A stretch of DNA of 64,000 bases, from assembly GCA_973895155.1 (NCBI GenBank), contig OZ316897.1, forward strand, positions 21,204,001 to 21,268,000, written 5' to 3'. Below are positions 21,927-33,563 of the stretch, piece after piece. The position numbers were made by a program, and so were the translations under genes. Source of the DNA: Marsupella aquatica. Taxonomy: Eukaryota; Marchantiophyta. The notes under the pieces were generated by a model, which saw only the letters and a list, made by a program, of their open reading frames with translations, was not told the origin of the DNA and did not search any database. The first letter of the stretch is position 1. Each line of letters begins with the position of its first letter.

Positions 21927-24105
21927 ATTCCGCTAGATCTTTTGCTCCCTGGGCCCTCACTCCGTGTAAAATAAGTGGACCCCTTGCGATTGGGCTCTTT
22001 TCCTATTTACCTAGGGTTATTTCCATTTTACTATTAAAAGTTCCCTTATTACTGGTAATAATTATAATTATTAGTTCAAAATGAATAAAAACTACCCTTT
22101 GAGCATTTGTACGTCCTCCACATATTAGTTAAGACTGAGGGCCTAGGGCTTTCGCTTCCTCCTCAGATTGCTCCAATGACTCAATAGAACCCTCCTTCAA
22201 GTCACTCATGATGTGAGAAATCAAGAAAAATTGTCATTTTTTTAACTTCTCAAAAAACTCAAAACTTGTCACCAATGCGTAGCCCATGAACCAAAATCCA
22301 ACACTGAAAACCCAAATCAAAACCAAATTCCGACGTCAAACTTATTTACTTTTTGGTCGGGGTGGGTAAAATATAAAATTCTCCCCCGTTTTGACCACCT
22401 TGGGAATAACCAAAATTCAAATTAGAACCCAACATTGGAAATGCAATTCGATCGGTGCACCATGTTGCCAACTCCGGGTGGCTACCATCAGGGCTTTACT
22501 TTCAAGAATGTTATGAACATTTTGATGAAAATATTGACTTTGTAATGTATGCACTTTTAAAACAAAAAAGTAACCAAACCAGGAGAACAAACATGTATTA
22601 GATTCTCTACAACTAGTATAATAGCATACATGTTTGGGCCTGATCCACAGCTAATGGGGGCCAGCACAACTGTTAGTTCAACACAAGAGAATTGGAATTT
22701 TTCTAGATCCTAATGGGTTACTGACCTAAGTGTTTGGTTGCTTGTGCATACATCGAGGACCATTTAGCAACAGTTGTGTTAGGGAGAGTTGTGTTGCAGA
22801 ACTTGTCTAGCTTAACACTCAGCTCCAGCGTCGCTGACTCCGACGCCGAGCTCCCTTATGGTCCAAACCCGGATAGGCCATCTGGGGAGGACTTAGCATG
22901 GGACATGGCACTGCAAAGGCAAGGTGCTTAGTTGGTGGCACACAATAAGGACTTAGGCAAGTTGAGGGTTGGTCGGGTCCTCGGTTGGGTCAAAGGGAAA
23001 GGGCCGGGCTCAAGGGTCCTCGGACGGACTTTGAGTTCTGAGGGCTTGAGTGAGAGCTCCTCTTGGGCCCAAGGCCAAGAGAGTTGCCATGGGCAACGGA
23101 TGCTTGGGGCGCGAGTTATGCGGGGGAGTTATGGCCCGATCCGGGTTTGGCTGATCGGAGGCCCCAAGCAACAATGGGATTTGAGGGCCTAGGCATGAGC
23201 ACTGGGTTGGCCAAATCACAATGGGCTAAGGCACTCCGCTTGCAGACGCCTAATTAGAAAGTTATGGGCATTGCCAGTCGGTGGCGCCCCCAGACATGCG
23301 GGTTGGGGTCCAAGTGGGGGGCCAAAATTTGGGGACCAAAGTTGGTCCGAGGGTGGCAGGTTTCCAGAAGCATATATGAGGAGAGTGGTGTCTCCCTGGG
23401 GGCTAAGGGCGAGTCAAAGTCATGAGCCGCAACAGTCGTGACAAAAAGGTAAAATGCCAAATGGAAACGAGAATAACTTCCCAACGTTGGAAAGCATTGG
23501 AAAGCTCTCGAGAAGGGCTACATCCTCTTGAGCTCAGCTAGGTTTGGGGGTGCCATAGGTTTTCGGGGTTTGCGGGGGCTATCTTGCTCGCTTGCCAAAA
23601 CCTGCCGAAACAGCAGCCAAGCCGCGTTTAGTCTCTCAAGGGAGCTTGCATTGGGGAGGCAAGGCCAAGTAGGCGTGGAGGTTGAGTTCCAAGGGCACTT
23701 GGCCCCTAGACCATCAGTGGGGCAAAAAATGGGAGTTGGTTGCTAGAGTCGGGGCAGTTCTGGTCCCGACGTGTTGGGACAAGCTTAGGATAAGCTTTAG
23801 GACAAGCTACACTATTTGGGCCATGAGCATATCCTGGGGGCAGGCGGTCAGTTGGTGATGGATAGGTATAAGGGGGAACCCGGGCTGCACCCAAGGAAGG
23901 GGTTGTTCTGGATGAACAGTGGGTATCGGTTCCGGTTCTGGCTTATGGCATTGGGAGGACCTATCGCTGACCTACTTACCAATGTCTGTTGAGCTTGAGT
24001 TATGATGCTAGACTTGGAAGTTCTAGATTTTGAGGGGTAACTACTTACCAAGATGCTTGGTTGCTTGTGCAAACAATGAGGACTGTTGAGTAGCGGTCGT
24101 GTTGG
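21927..24105. other. Non-coding, partly GC-rich relic sequence
   Basis: 22.7-24.0 kb is GC-rich and holds frames on both strands without recognisable domains. A segment near 22735 ('tttggttgcttgtgcatacat') recurs diverged at 24055, so the block is probably old repeat DNA. No termini were recognised. Confidence 0.4.
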
Positions 24106-24775
24106 GGAGCGAACGCGGCTTCGTATGGGAGGGGCCACAGGCGGTGCAAGGGGTACTAAATTGTTTGCTTGAGGTATTCCATGCAGGCATTCGGGCACCA
24201 GAGGCATTTAGGCGTGGGTGCTGGGATTGGTGAGGGTGTGGGGTGGCAAGGTCCACCACTGGGAGTGAGTGCCGCTTTATGTGGGAGTTGCCGTTGGTGG
24301 TGCTAGAGGTACCAAGTTGCTAGCTCAAGGAATTCCGTGTAAGTGTTTGGACACCAATGACACTTAGGCTATGTTAGATATTGCTCTAGTCTTGTGACTC
24401 ATGAGCTAACCACAGTTAGTCTAACTCAGGTTAGGACTTAGCTAATGTTAGTGGTAGTGCTGGTGTGCATATAGCTAGGGCTGATGCTAGACCCTGGTGG
24501 AACTTAGGCTCATTGTTACGGAGCTAGTTGAGAGATAAGGAAAGCTTACAGTGCTGTGGATGCTTGGTATGGCTGGTCGGCCTAGAGTGCAGTAAAGCTC
24601 TTGTGTGTTCCCGTGGACGTAGCCTCATGTGGAGGTGAACCACGTATCTCTCTGTGTCGACTATTGTACGGTGGATGGTTCATGGGCTTGCCGTTGCGAA
24701 TATCGTCTATGCTCAACAGGCTAGAGTGTTAGGATTGGTGAGGGCACTAAGTGACTAGGTCCATCACTCCTTTGA
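24106..24775. repeat. Tandem repeat of about 165 bp, second copy split by a solo LTR
   Basis: The unit at 24106-24265 ('gaacgcggcttcgtatggga' through 'ggtccaccactgg') is repeated from 24264 as 'gtgccgctttatgtgggag' and so on. The second copy is interrupted at 24371 by the LTR and resumes at 24719 ('ggctagagtgttaggattgg' to 'ggtccatcactcc'). Confidence 0.65.
24372..24718 (+). mobile_element. Solo LTR of the copia family seen at 40-46 kb
   Basis: The 347-bp sequence starts TGTTAGATATT and ends GCTCAACA. It matches the reverse complement of the copia LTRs at 40402 and 45715 over its 3' two thirds ('cttgtgtgttcccgtggacg', 'ggatggttcatgggcttgcc'). It is about 75 bp shorter because the internal 18-bp repeat array is largely missing. 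A perfect 5-bp target duplication GGCTA flanks it (24367-24371 and 24719-24723). This is the classic product of LTR-LTR recombination, so a complete copy once sat here on the plus strand. Confidence 0.9.
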
Positions 24776-25835
24776 ATCCAATTGCTCTAGTGACTTTCTA
24801 CGACTTGATAAAAGTTCTACCTTTTCTCATGAGTGTGAGAGAAATGATTTTGAACAATGTGCTATATGATTTGGTTTTGGTCAATTTCTTTTACATCAAA
24901 ACATCAGTTTTTTCCAAATATATTTAATCTTTCTATTTCTTGAGTTGAGAGTTACAAGAGTTTAGTAGACTAAAATGGACCTAATATGGTCAACTGGATA
25001 TCAGACCATTTTAAGGAATTTAAATATTGTCTTGTAGAAAGGGGAGTTGCATTGGGAGTTGTGTACTTGCACAGGTCCTGGAGGACAAATTAAAAAGAAA
25101 TTAGTTACTTTTGGGAAGGCTCTTGGGAGTTAGATAAATGGTTGAGAGGGTGGGATGATCATTTGGCAATACTAACATGGTGCCCAAATGACAGAGTAGA
25201 ATAAATAATTTATCCAAAACCTTATAATGTTGTGACACACAAGACTGAATGAACATAGTTCACATTATTGTACTCTCTCTGGTGCCCCCTGTGTAAGTTT
25301 TCGTGCAATTCATGCAAAAACAAATCTACCACAATGCTTCATTATTAGACTTCAATCCATTCACACAATGAACATACAATTTTCAAAAGTCAACATTTGA
25401 ATAATTTAAAAATTTAAAGTATTCTATATATCGATCCTTTCAGGTATATATAATTATAACTGGCTACTTGGACTGACCAGTGAATTCTATACTTGCGTTA
25501 CGACTATGCAGTCAGACTAACTTCTGGAGTAGCGTTACTTAGCCAAACTCCTCGTTTGTTTTGCAAATTAGAAAATCTGGACTTTGTCAAAATGTTTGAA
25601 TCAATTTTTTGAGATTTAAAAAGTTGCGATAGATTTGTCATGAGTAGCAGTCGCGATAGCAATCTCTCGAAATTTTTGGATCCATCAAAATCTGCAGAGT
25701 TTTGCATTCACCTACAGATTCCCTAGTTGTGTTCCTTTAGAGGATGACGCTCTGAAGTTGCCGTCTAGGTAACCAGATTAATTAACTAGCTGTACGTTGT
25801 CTACCAAAAGAGAATTGAAAACTTAAGACTGCAGG
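24776..25835. other. AT-rich intergenic DNA
   Basis: No gene, terminus or repeat of note was seen. Confidence 0.4.
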
Positions 25836-26260
25836 TTGTTGTTTAATTAACTTTCTTGCTAGTGACTTCATAATGCAACTCAAAGGACAGAAACGAAACA
25901 AGAGTCGAAATGAACCACATTTCTTCGAGTCAAAATATCAGCGGGAACATCAGTGGGAACAAAATGTCCACATATAAAACGTACATGCACACTTCCTCGA
26001 CTCAAAATATCAGTGGGAACAAAAGATGCATGGAAACCAGCCAAAAGTAAAATATCATTATTCAAAGGAACATTCCTGGAAACCCAGCCAGGGGCATTAT
26101 TATTCAAAAGTATAATAAGTGCAAGTTGCTAGCACCAAACTAGATTGTGCACCAAGGCCAGTCGATCTCCATGGACAGACCTGTCGATCAGATGAATATT
26201 GTGATCCAGCCTTTGTTGCCGTGCTTGCCCTACTGTATGGCGCATTTTTTTCTGTGACAG

Positions 26261-27177
26261 CTATAATTTGGCCCAATTTTGGAACAACTGGTATGGCTGG
26301 TCTGCAGCAGCTGATACGGAGAAGCCGGCTTCATTCACTATGTAGAAACAATCTGGCATACATGAGCGACCGTCTGGCATGGGCCGCATGGGGAACTCCT
26401 GGCACCAGCTGTTGATGGTCTGACTATACGTTCCAGAACCAGGTACTACCATCGTGTAGCTGCAGTGCCAATTCATACATGATGTCAAATTGTACCGCGA
26501 TGAGAAATTAGGAAAATTTGTCCGACCGTATGACTAAAACACCGTAGTTAAGCTGGATCTAATAGTCATTCCATATCTATTCTTAGCAAGAAAGCGTAGC
26601 TCTGGGTTCTTTTCCACCCACGAGAAAGCAAAAACAATTCTGACCTAACAGCAAAACCCTAATTGAACCAGCCCACCACCAACACCATAAAGGATACTCC
26701 AGAGGTATTATAGCCGTAGCGTATTCGCATTGATGAGACATCTATTAATTGTCGTCACTCTTAGGTACCCGTCAGCCTGGTGAAAGCTTAATTATCGAAG
26801 CAACCTAGCTACAGCATGCATGGCAGGAAATGTATAACTGTAAAACGGATCGAAGCAATATAATGAACTATCAACTTAGAGGAAATTGTTATTAACAGAA
26901 CTAGCCGACAAGTTTGAAGTACTCACTTCATGCCGACACAACCAATTGTGTTCTGCATATTCATATCGATAGTCAAACCCGGATCGTGAGTGACAAACGG
27001 GTAATTTACAACGTTGTTGTTGGTATACTGAACAGTTTTCTGATACTTAATTGTGTAAGTACCCTGCGCATCTGGGTTGGTGATCTGGAGCGAGCCGATA
27101 TTTTCTGCCAGCCCGCATTGAACGCAGGTTGCCAAAACCAGGAGGACAGCTAGCCATGAACATGTGGAGCTCGCCAT
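26261..27177 (-). CDS. Small secreted Cys-containing protein, copy 1, two exons
   Basis: Exon 1 (27177 to 26927) starts with ATG and encodes a signal peptide (MASSTCSWLAVLLVLATCVQ, cleavage near CGLA|EN). A beta-rich stretch with IKYQKTVQYTNNNVVNYPF follows, up to a strong donor AA|GTGAGT. Exon 2 ends at TAG 26261. The phase-compatible acceptor is CACTGCAG|C at 26459, joining at an Asn codon. A frame also extends upstream through NLTSCMNWHC to about 26537, so the boundary is uncertain. Exon 2 has WCQEFPMRPMPDGRSCMPDC, a pattern suggesting disulfides, and ends QNWAKL. The mature protein is about 120-150 residues. No family was recognised. The gene is repeated in tandem, which fits a small secreted-protein cluster. 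Extracellular location is predicted and function is unknown. Confidence 0.65.
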
Positions 27178-27353
27178 TGCACCTTCTGAATCCGCTTATC
27201 TGACAGAATTGAGTAACGAAGCGAGAGAAACCGAAAGACGACCTAAACTGAGACAGAAACGTAAGACCGCACTCTGAAAGAGAGACTGAAAGACTCCTTA
27301 ATCTCAACAGCAGGCAATTGAAAGGAAGTGTACTGGAGCAGCAGAGCAAGTCA

Positions 27354-27366
27354 GCCTTATATAGCC
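27354..27366 (-). promoter_or_regulatory. TATA box of secreted-protein gene, copy 1
   Basis: Minus-strand GGCTATATAAGGC lies about 180 bp upstream of the ATG. The identical sequence stands at the same place in copy 2. Confidence 0.65.
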
Positions 27367-27539
27367 AAGTATACGAACGACACACCTTTCCTGACATTTC
27401 AAGATAGGGCCAACAGGGCCAACTGTTCGTAAGTGATCAGTTCAGTCTGCAGCACGACATTTAGTTTCCTCTTGTTTCGACCTTCGATCTCGCTTTTAGT
27501 CAGTGACACCTGTTTGGTTCGACGCTGCATTTAGGTGCG

Positions 27540-27775
27540 TCCCCACTGGGGTCTACCCTAGGCTTTTTCCGTTTGCTATAGGCTTCCCCACTGGGGTTTT
27601 ACTGTAGACATGTAACTTTTACCCTAGGGTGTTTCCGTAGACATTTAACTTTCACCCTAAGCCTTTTCCGTTTACTATAGGCTTCCCTAGTGGGTTTTAC
27701 CTTAGACATTAAACTTTTAACCAAGGCTTTTTCCGTTTACTCTAGGCTTTTTACTTTTTTCCTTCTGCTTTTTTC
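27540..27775. repeat. Degenerate tandem repeat upstream of copy 1
   Basis: Units of about 55-65 bp are built from 'ccctaggctttttccgttta', 'taggcttccccactggggtt' and 'agacatttaacttttac'. There are about three to four copies with indels. Copy 2 has the matching array at 31372-31570. Confidence 0.75.
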
Positions 27776-28827
27776 CATTGATTGGGAAAATTGATGTGAT
27801 TCCCATACCTACTTGTACTCACTGTTTGATTAATGTATACAGCACGCATAATTTTTCATTCTCTCTTTTTGTCACCAGTGTTTTGTCAGTAATTAATCAC
27901 AGGTTATGGGCCAGTTTTCGGGGGCAGTTTCTAGAAATACTCTTTCATTATTTATCCTTGTGTTTTAGTCTATTATTATTTTCTTGTCACTACAGGAGGA
28001 TTTTTTACCTGGTTTTTGCACGTTTTTGCATCAAGATTTGTTGGGTCACATTTTCCAACATCATGCCTCCTAATTTCACGTGAGGATAAGGCATACATTT
28101 AATGCTGCATCTTCTAGGCAGTTCAAACTACAAATCTTGAAAAGGTAATATACTGCAACTATACATTCTTTCATCTGGTGTCTGGCGGTACATTGCATGA
28201 AGGCAGTCATCGCTCCTACCCAAAGTACTGCACAACTTGATTACGAATTCCAGGATCGAATGACTAGATGCTCATGGTCTGAAGGAAGCACAGGCCATGG
28301 ACATTATCCTCTCTAATTCCTTCAAATTAAAACATTCAGTACTCCCTCATCATGGGAAAACTGCTCAGGAATGACCCCGGACGATGCTTTTGCATCTGAA
28401 GGAATTATCCGGGCTAGCTTTATAATGGAGAAACCGCTTGAAGAATATTGCAATAGTTATCGTTCAGCATTAGGGCTGTTCAGAGTGCTCGATGATGACA
28501 TTTAACCTTTACAGCTTATCAATAGTACGTGTAGAGCATCATTTTTCAACCTGGTCCTCCTTTAAGGGAGAGCAGATGTACACTTGACCTAAGTCACCTC
28601 CATCTCTTGCCACTCATGTTTTGTGACTGTAAATACGGACGAGTACGTGTCAATCGTTGAGTTTACGAAGTTGGTTGATCGAAGGCTTTTAACTTTTCCC
28701 TTCCGCTTTTCTCGGGAAAAACTGATGTGATTGATACCTATTTATAGATATTCAATCTTCGAATGAAATTAAGCATTACACATTTTTTCACTCTCTTTTC
28801 GTGCAGGAGTTTTTTGTGGCAGTACTC

Positions 28828-29386
28828 AATTAAATCACAAGTCTTTAACGCCGGCTGATGTGCACCCCGGCCAGCCATCATGTGGAAGCCAGCTACGTGT
28901 TGCTACCGGACCTCGACAGGAACTAATTAACAGAACGAACTACTGTTACTCTAGAACATTCATCACCTCGCCAGCCCGGGGATCGACTGTTCTCTTATTT
29001 GTTGCATTCCCCATAGCATTGGATGGGCCGGTGCAGAGATACGATGCAAAAGCAAACCAAAGGCAGAGACCTGGGCAGTACGTACGTTCGGATATACTGG
29101 ATAGAAGAAGAAACATTGCAGCCCTGTTACAAAATCCAACCAGAGGTAGCCACCTGTTGGCATTAATGGTTCCCCTAATCGTTCGGGTGGGTAACATGCG
29201 CAACCCAACCATAACAAATGAAACCAGGCCCCACCTGGTCTGTTGTGATCCCGGTTGTGATCTGTTGGATGCGTGCGGAGACAGATATATATATGTGTAG
29301 CTAATTCAAACAAATTAAGCCGGAGCCAATCAAGTGCATATATGGTCTAGCGAGATGGACGGAGAAATATAACATGCGCAACTCTA
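28828..29386. repeat. Conversion-like identical tract, copy 1 side
   Basis: By eye this 560-bp tract is identical to 32648-33206, while neighbouring parts of the duplication differ by several percent. A plus frame (28860-29300) and a minus frame (28963-29313) both stay open. The plus frame begins at GTG rather than ATG and no domain is recognised, so I do not call a gene. Confidence 0.7.
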
Positions 29387-30038
29387 AAGCACATCAAAAG
29401 CTCGTTCAGTTCAAACAGCTTAGTTGACTTTCGTCCTTTCTAATGTTTCGATTAGAAGCTTAAATCTTTGTCAGTACGTGTTAATTAAAATATATTGTCA
29501 GGAACTTAGGTTGTTCTTTAACTTTCTTGCTAGTGACTTCATAATGCAACTCAAAGGACAGAAACGAAACAAGAGTCGACGAAAGCTATGTGAATCAAAA
29601 TACCCGTTCCTTTTCATTACGAAACATTAAGTACTTCATTTTCAAACAATGTTAAATGATGGACAGGAGAAATATACTTTCACCAAACTACTGCAGGTAG
29701 GGAGCACCATTTATTTCCTTAGTTTCTGAGTTCAGAAGATATGAACCACATTTCTTCGAGTCAAAATATCAGCGGGAACATCAGTGGGAACAAAATGTCC
29801 ACATATAAAAAGATGCATGGAAACCAGCCAAAAGTAAAATATCATTATTCAAAGCAACATTCCTGGACACCCAGCCAGGGGCATTATTATTCAAAAGTAT
29901 AGTAAGTGTAAGTTGCTAGCACCAAACTAGATTGTGCACCAAGGCCAGTCGATCTCCATGCACAGATCTGTTGATCAGGTGATCCAGCCTTTGTTGCCGT
30001 GCTTGCCCTACTGTATGGCGCATTTTTTTCTGTGACAG

Positions 30039-31022
30039 CTACAATTTGGTCCAATTTTGGAAGAACTGGTATGGCTTGCCTGCAACAGCTGATACGTAGG
30101 AGCCGTCTCCATTCACTATCCAGAAACAATCTGGCATACATGAGCGACCGTCTGGCATGGGCCGCATGGGGAACTCCTGGCACCAGCTGTTGATGGTCTG
30201 ACTATACGTTCCAGAACCAGGTACTACCATCGTGTAGCTGCAGTGCCAATTCATACATAATGTCAAATTGTACCGCGACGAGAAATCAGGAAAATTTGTC
30301 CGACCGTGTGACTAAAACACCGTAGTTAAGCTGGATCTAATAGTCGTTCCAAATCTATTCTTAGCAAGAAAGCGTAGCTCTGGGTTCTTTTCCACCCACG
30401 AGAAAGCAAAAACAATTCTGACCTAATGCTTCTTTATTTCATAGGAGAAACAACTGATGAACCACTGCTCTAGCTTTAACTATCCCCCCAAATAACAGCA
30501 AAACACTAATTGAAGCAGCCCACCACCAACACCATAAAGGATACTCCAGAGGTATTGTAGCCGTAGCGTATTTGCATTGATGAGACATCTATTAATTGTC
30601 GTCACTCTTAGGTACCCGTCAGCCTGAGAAAGCTTAATTATCGAAGCAACCTAGCTACAGCTGCATGGCAGGAAATGTATAACTGTAAAACCGATCGAAT
30701 CAATATAATGAACTATCAACTTAGAGGAAATTGTTATTAACAGAACTAGCCGACAAGTTTGAAGTACTCACTTCATGCCGACACAACCAATTGTGTCCTG
30801 CATATTCATATCGATAGTCAAACCCGGATCGAGAGTGACAAACGGGTAATTTACAACGTTGTTGTTGGTATACTGAACAGTTTTCTGATACTTGATTGTG
30901 TAAGAACCCTGCGCTTCTGGGTTGGTGATCTGGAGCGAGCCGATATTTTTTGCCAGCCCGCATTGAACGCAGGTTGCCAAAACCAGGAGGACAGCTAGCC
31001 ATGAACATGTGGAGCTCGCCAT
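30039..31022 (-). CDS. Small secreted Cys-containing protein, copy 2, two exons
   Basis: Paralogue of 26261-27177 with the same exon layout, signal peptide and donor (AA|GTGAGT). Relative to copy 1, exon 1 has five substitutions in 84 residues (for example AENIG to AKNIG). Exon 2 changes cluster at the C-terminus: FYIVNEAGFSVSAAADQPYQ becomes FWIVNGDGSYVSAVAGKPYQ. All Cys of exon 2 are kept and no frame is broken, which supports an expressed gene. The NLT sequon-containing extension upstream of the acceptor is also open here. Uneven divergence (conserved core, variable C-terminus) may reflect diversification after duplication. Function is unknown. Confidence 0.65.
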
Positions 31023-31198
31023 TGCGCCTTCTGAATCCGCTTATCTGACAGAATTGAGTAACGAAGCGAGAGAAACCGAAAGACGACCTAAACTGAGACA
31101 GAAACTTAAGACCGCACTCTGGAAGAGAGACTGAAAGACTCCTTAATCTCAACAGCAGGCAATTGAAAGGAAGTGTACTGGAGCAGCAGAGCAAGTCA

Positions 31199-31211
31199 GC
31201 CTTATATAGCC
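31199..31211 (-). promoter_or_regulatory. TATA box of secreted-protein gene, copy 2
   Basis: Minus-strand GGCTATATAAGGC, identical in sequence and distance to copy 1. Confidence 0.65.
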
Positions 31212-31371
31212 AAGTATACGAACGACACACCTTTCCTGACATTTCAAGATAGGTCTGTTCCTAAGTGGTCAGTTGAGTCTGCAGCACGCCATGTACTGTA
31301 GTTTCCTCTTGTTTCGACCTTCAATCTGGCTTCTAGTCAGTGACACCCGTTTGGTTAGACGCTGCATTTAG

Positions 31372-31570
31372 GTGCGTGCCCACTGGGGTCTACCCTAGGC
31401 TTTTTCCGTTTACTATAGGCTCCCCCACTGGGGTTTTACTGTAGACATTTATCTTTTACCCTAGGCCTTTTCGGTTTACAGGCTTCCCCACTGGGGTTTT
31501 ACCCTAGACATTTAACTTTTACCCTAGGGTTTTTCCGTTTACTCTAGGCTTTTTACTTTTTTCCTTCTGC
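31372..31570. repeat. Degenerate tandem repeat upstream of copy 2
   Basis: Same unit family as 27540-27775, with one unit shortened ('cggtttacaggcttcccc'). Confidence 0.75.
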
Positions 31571-32647
31571 TTTTTTCCATTGGAAAATTGATGTGATTCA
31601 CATATCTATTTGTACTCACTGTTTGATTAATGTATACAGCACGCATAATTTTTCATTCTCTCTTTTTGTCACCAGTTTTTTGTCAGTAATCTATCACACA
31701 GGTTATGGGCCAGTTTTCGGGGGCAGTTTCTAGAATTGAGAGTGCATACTCTTTCATTATTTATCCTTGTGTTTTAGTCTATTATTATTTTCCTGTCACT
31801 ACAGAGGACTTTCTTCCTGGTTTTTGCAAGTTTTTGCATCAAGATTTGTTTGGGTCACATTTTCCAACATCATCCCTCCTAATTTCACGTGAGAATAAGG
31901 CATACATTTAGTGCTGCATCTTCTAGGCAGTTCAAACTACAAATCTTGAAAAGGTAATATACTGCAACTATTCTTTCATCTGGTGTCTGACGGTACGTAC
32001 ATTGAAGGCAGTCATCGCTCCTACCCAAAGTACTGCACAATTACTTGATTACGAATTCCAGGATCGAATGACTAGATGCTCATGGTCTGAAGGAAGCACA
32101 GGCCATGGACATTATCCTCTCTAATTCCTTCAAATTAAAACATTCAGTTCTCCCTCATCATGGGAAAACTGCTCAGGAATGACCCCGGACGATGCTTTTG
32201 CATCTGAAGGAATTATCCGGGCTAGCTTTATAATGGAGATCCGCTTGAAGAATATTGCAATACTTATCGTTCAGCATTAGGGCTGTTCAGAGTGCCGGGT
32301 ATCAAGCTCGATGATGACATTAAACCTTTACATCTTATCAATAGTACGTGTAGAGCATCATTTTTCAACCTGGTCCTCCTTTAAGCGAGAGCAGATGTAC
32401 GCTTGACCTAAGTCACCTAGCTCCATCTCTTGCCACTCATGTTATGTGACTGTAAATACGGACGAGTACGTGTCAATCGTTGAGTTTACGAAGTTGATCG
32501 AAGGCTTTTAACTTTTCCCTTCCGCTTTTCTCGCGAAAAACTGATGTGATTTATACCTATTTATAGATAGTCACTCTATGAATGAAATTAAGCGTTAGAC
32601 ATTTTTTCACTCTCGTTTCGTGCAGGAGTTTTTTGTGGCAGTACTCC

Positions 32648-33206
32648 AATTAAATCACAAGTCTTTAACGCCGGCTGATGTGCACCCCGGCCAGCCATCA
32701 TGTGGAAGCCAGCTACGTGTTGCTACCGGACCTCGACAGGAACTAATTAACAGAACGAACTACTGTTACTCTAGAACATTCATCACCTCGCCAGCCCGGG
32801 GATCGACTGTTCTCTTATTTGTTGCATTCCCCATAGCATTGGATGGGCCGGTGCAGAGATACGATGCAAAAGCAAACCAAAGGCAGAGACCTGGGCAGTA
32901 CGTACGTTCGGATATACTGGATAGAAGAAGAAACATTGCAGCCCTGTTACAAAATCCAACCAGAGGTAGCCACCTGTTGGCATTAATGGTTCCCCTAATC
33001 GTTCGGGTGGGTAACATGCGCAACCCAACCATAACAAATGAAACCAGGCCCCACCTGGTCTGTTGTGATCCCGGTTGTGATCTGTTGGATGCGTGCGGAG
33101 ACAGATATATATATGTGTAGCTAATTCAAACAAATTAAGCCGGAGCCAATCAAGTGCATATATGGTCTAGCGAGATGGACGGAGAAATATAACATGCGCA
33201 ACTCTA
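32648..33206. repeat. Conversion-like identical tract, copy 2 side
   Basis: Matches 28828-29386 with no difference that I can see. The identity starts just after a one-base indel in 'gtactc(c)aattaaatc' and ends where the duplication ends. Confidence 0.7.
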
Positions 33207-33288
33207 ATGCATGGGAGCCACCAGCTGGCTGGTATATTGGGATCACTCGGATGGGAGGAGAACTATGCTCAATCGTAATACAAAAGCA

Positions 33289-33563
33289 CAGGCTGCTCAA
33301 TTGGAATCCATTGGCTGGGTGGAGATATGTACTCAGGTGACCACGAAATTAATAAAGACAAACGAGAGAGTCAAGTTCTTCTCCAATTACCGTCCAATTG
33401 ATTCCAATTGAGCAGGCAGCTGTGGAGTAAACCAGGAGACATCCGTGGAACCACATTTAGGCAGGGGTAAAAAAATTTATAATTGGATCCACTGGCTCTT
33501 GTTAGCCAAATATATCGATCCAGGTAATCCTTCAGTTGGTCACCAGGAGCCAGTGGATCCAAT
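33289..33563. repeat. Two nested-style inverted repeats
   Basis: One pair is 'gctgctcaattggaatccat' near 33293 and its near-perfect inverse at 33394-33416. The second is a perfect 17-bp pair, ATTGGATCCACTGGCTC at 33482-33498 and its inverse at 33547-33563, with partial pairing beyond. Both hairpins share the 'caattgga/attggatc' theme. The block starts right at the end of the segmental duplication, so it could be a foldback element. Confidence 0.6.

Larger units (their letters stand above)
25836..29386. repeat. Tandem segmental duplication, copy 1
   Basis: It begins near 'ctttcttgctagtgacttca' and ends near 'aacatgcgcaactctaa'. It is colinear with 29508-33206 at roughly 95% identity with small indels, and each copy carries one secreted-protein gene on the minus strand. 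Copy 1 lacks an insertion of about 165 bp that copy 2 has at about 29580-29740. Confidence 0.9.
29508..33206. repeat. Tandem segmental duplication, copy 2
   Basis: Second copy of the 25836-29386 unit. It carries an extra segment of about 165 bp near 29580-29740 and an extra segment near 30428-30500, and lacks part of the 5' repeats seen at 25980-26020. Order and orientation are the same as in copy 1, so the duplication is head-to-tail. Confidence 0.9.

Noticed and set aside
27047-27397. 116-codon minus frame overlapping the secreted-protein gene
   Set aside because: Different frame spanning TATA box and 5' leader; the duplicated copy shows the same shadow.
28860-29300. 146-codon plus frame duplicated at 32620-33120
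   Set aside because: Starts at GTG, and a one-base indel just upstream changes the frame between copies. The minus strand is equally open. Identity of the copies is explained by a conversion-like tract.
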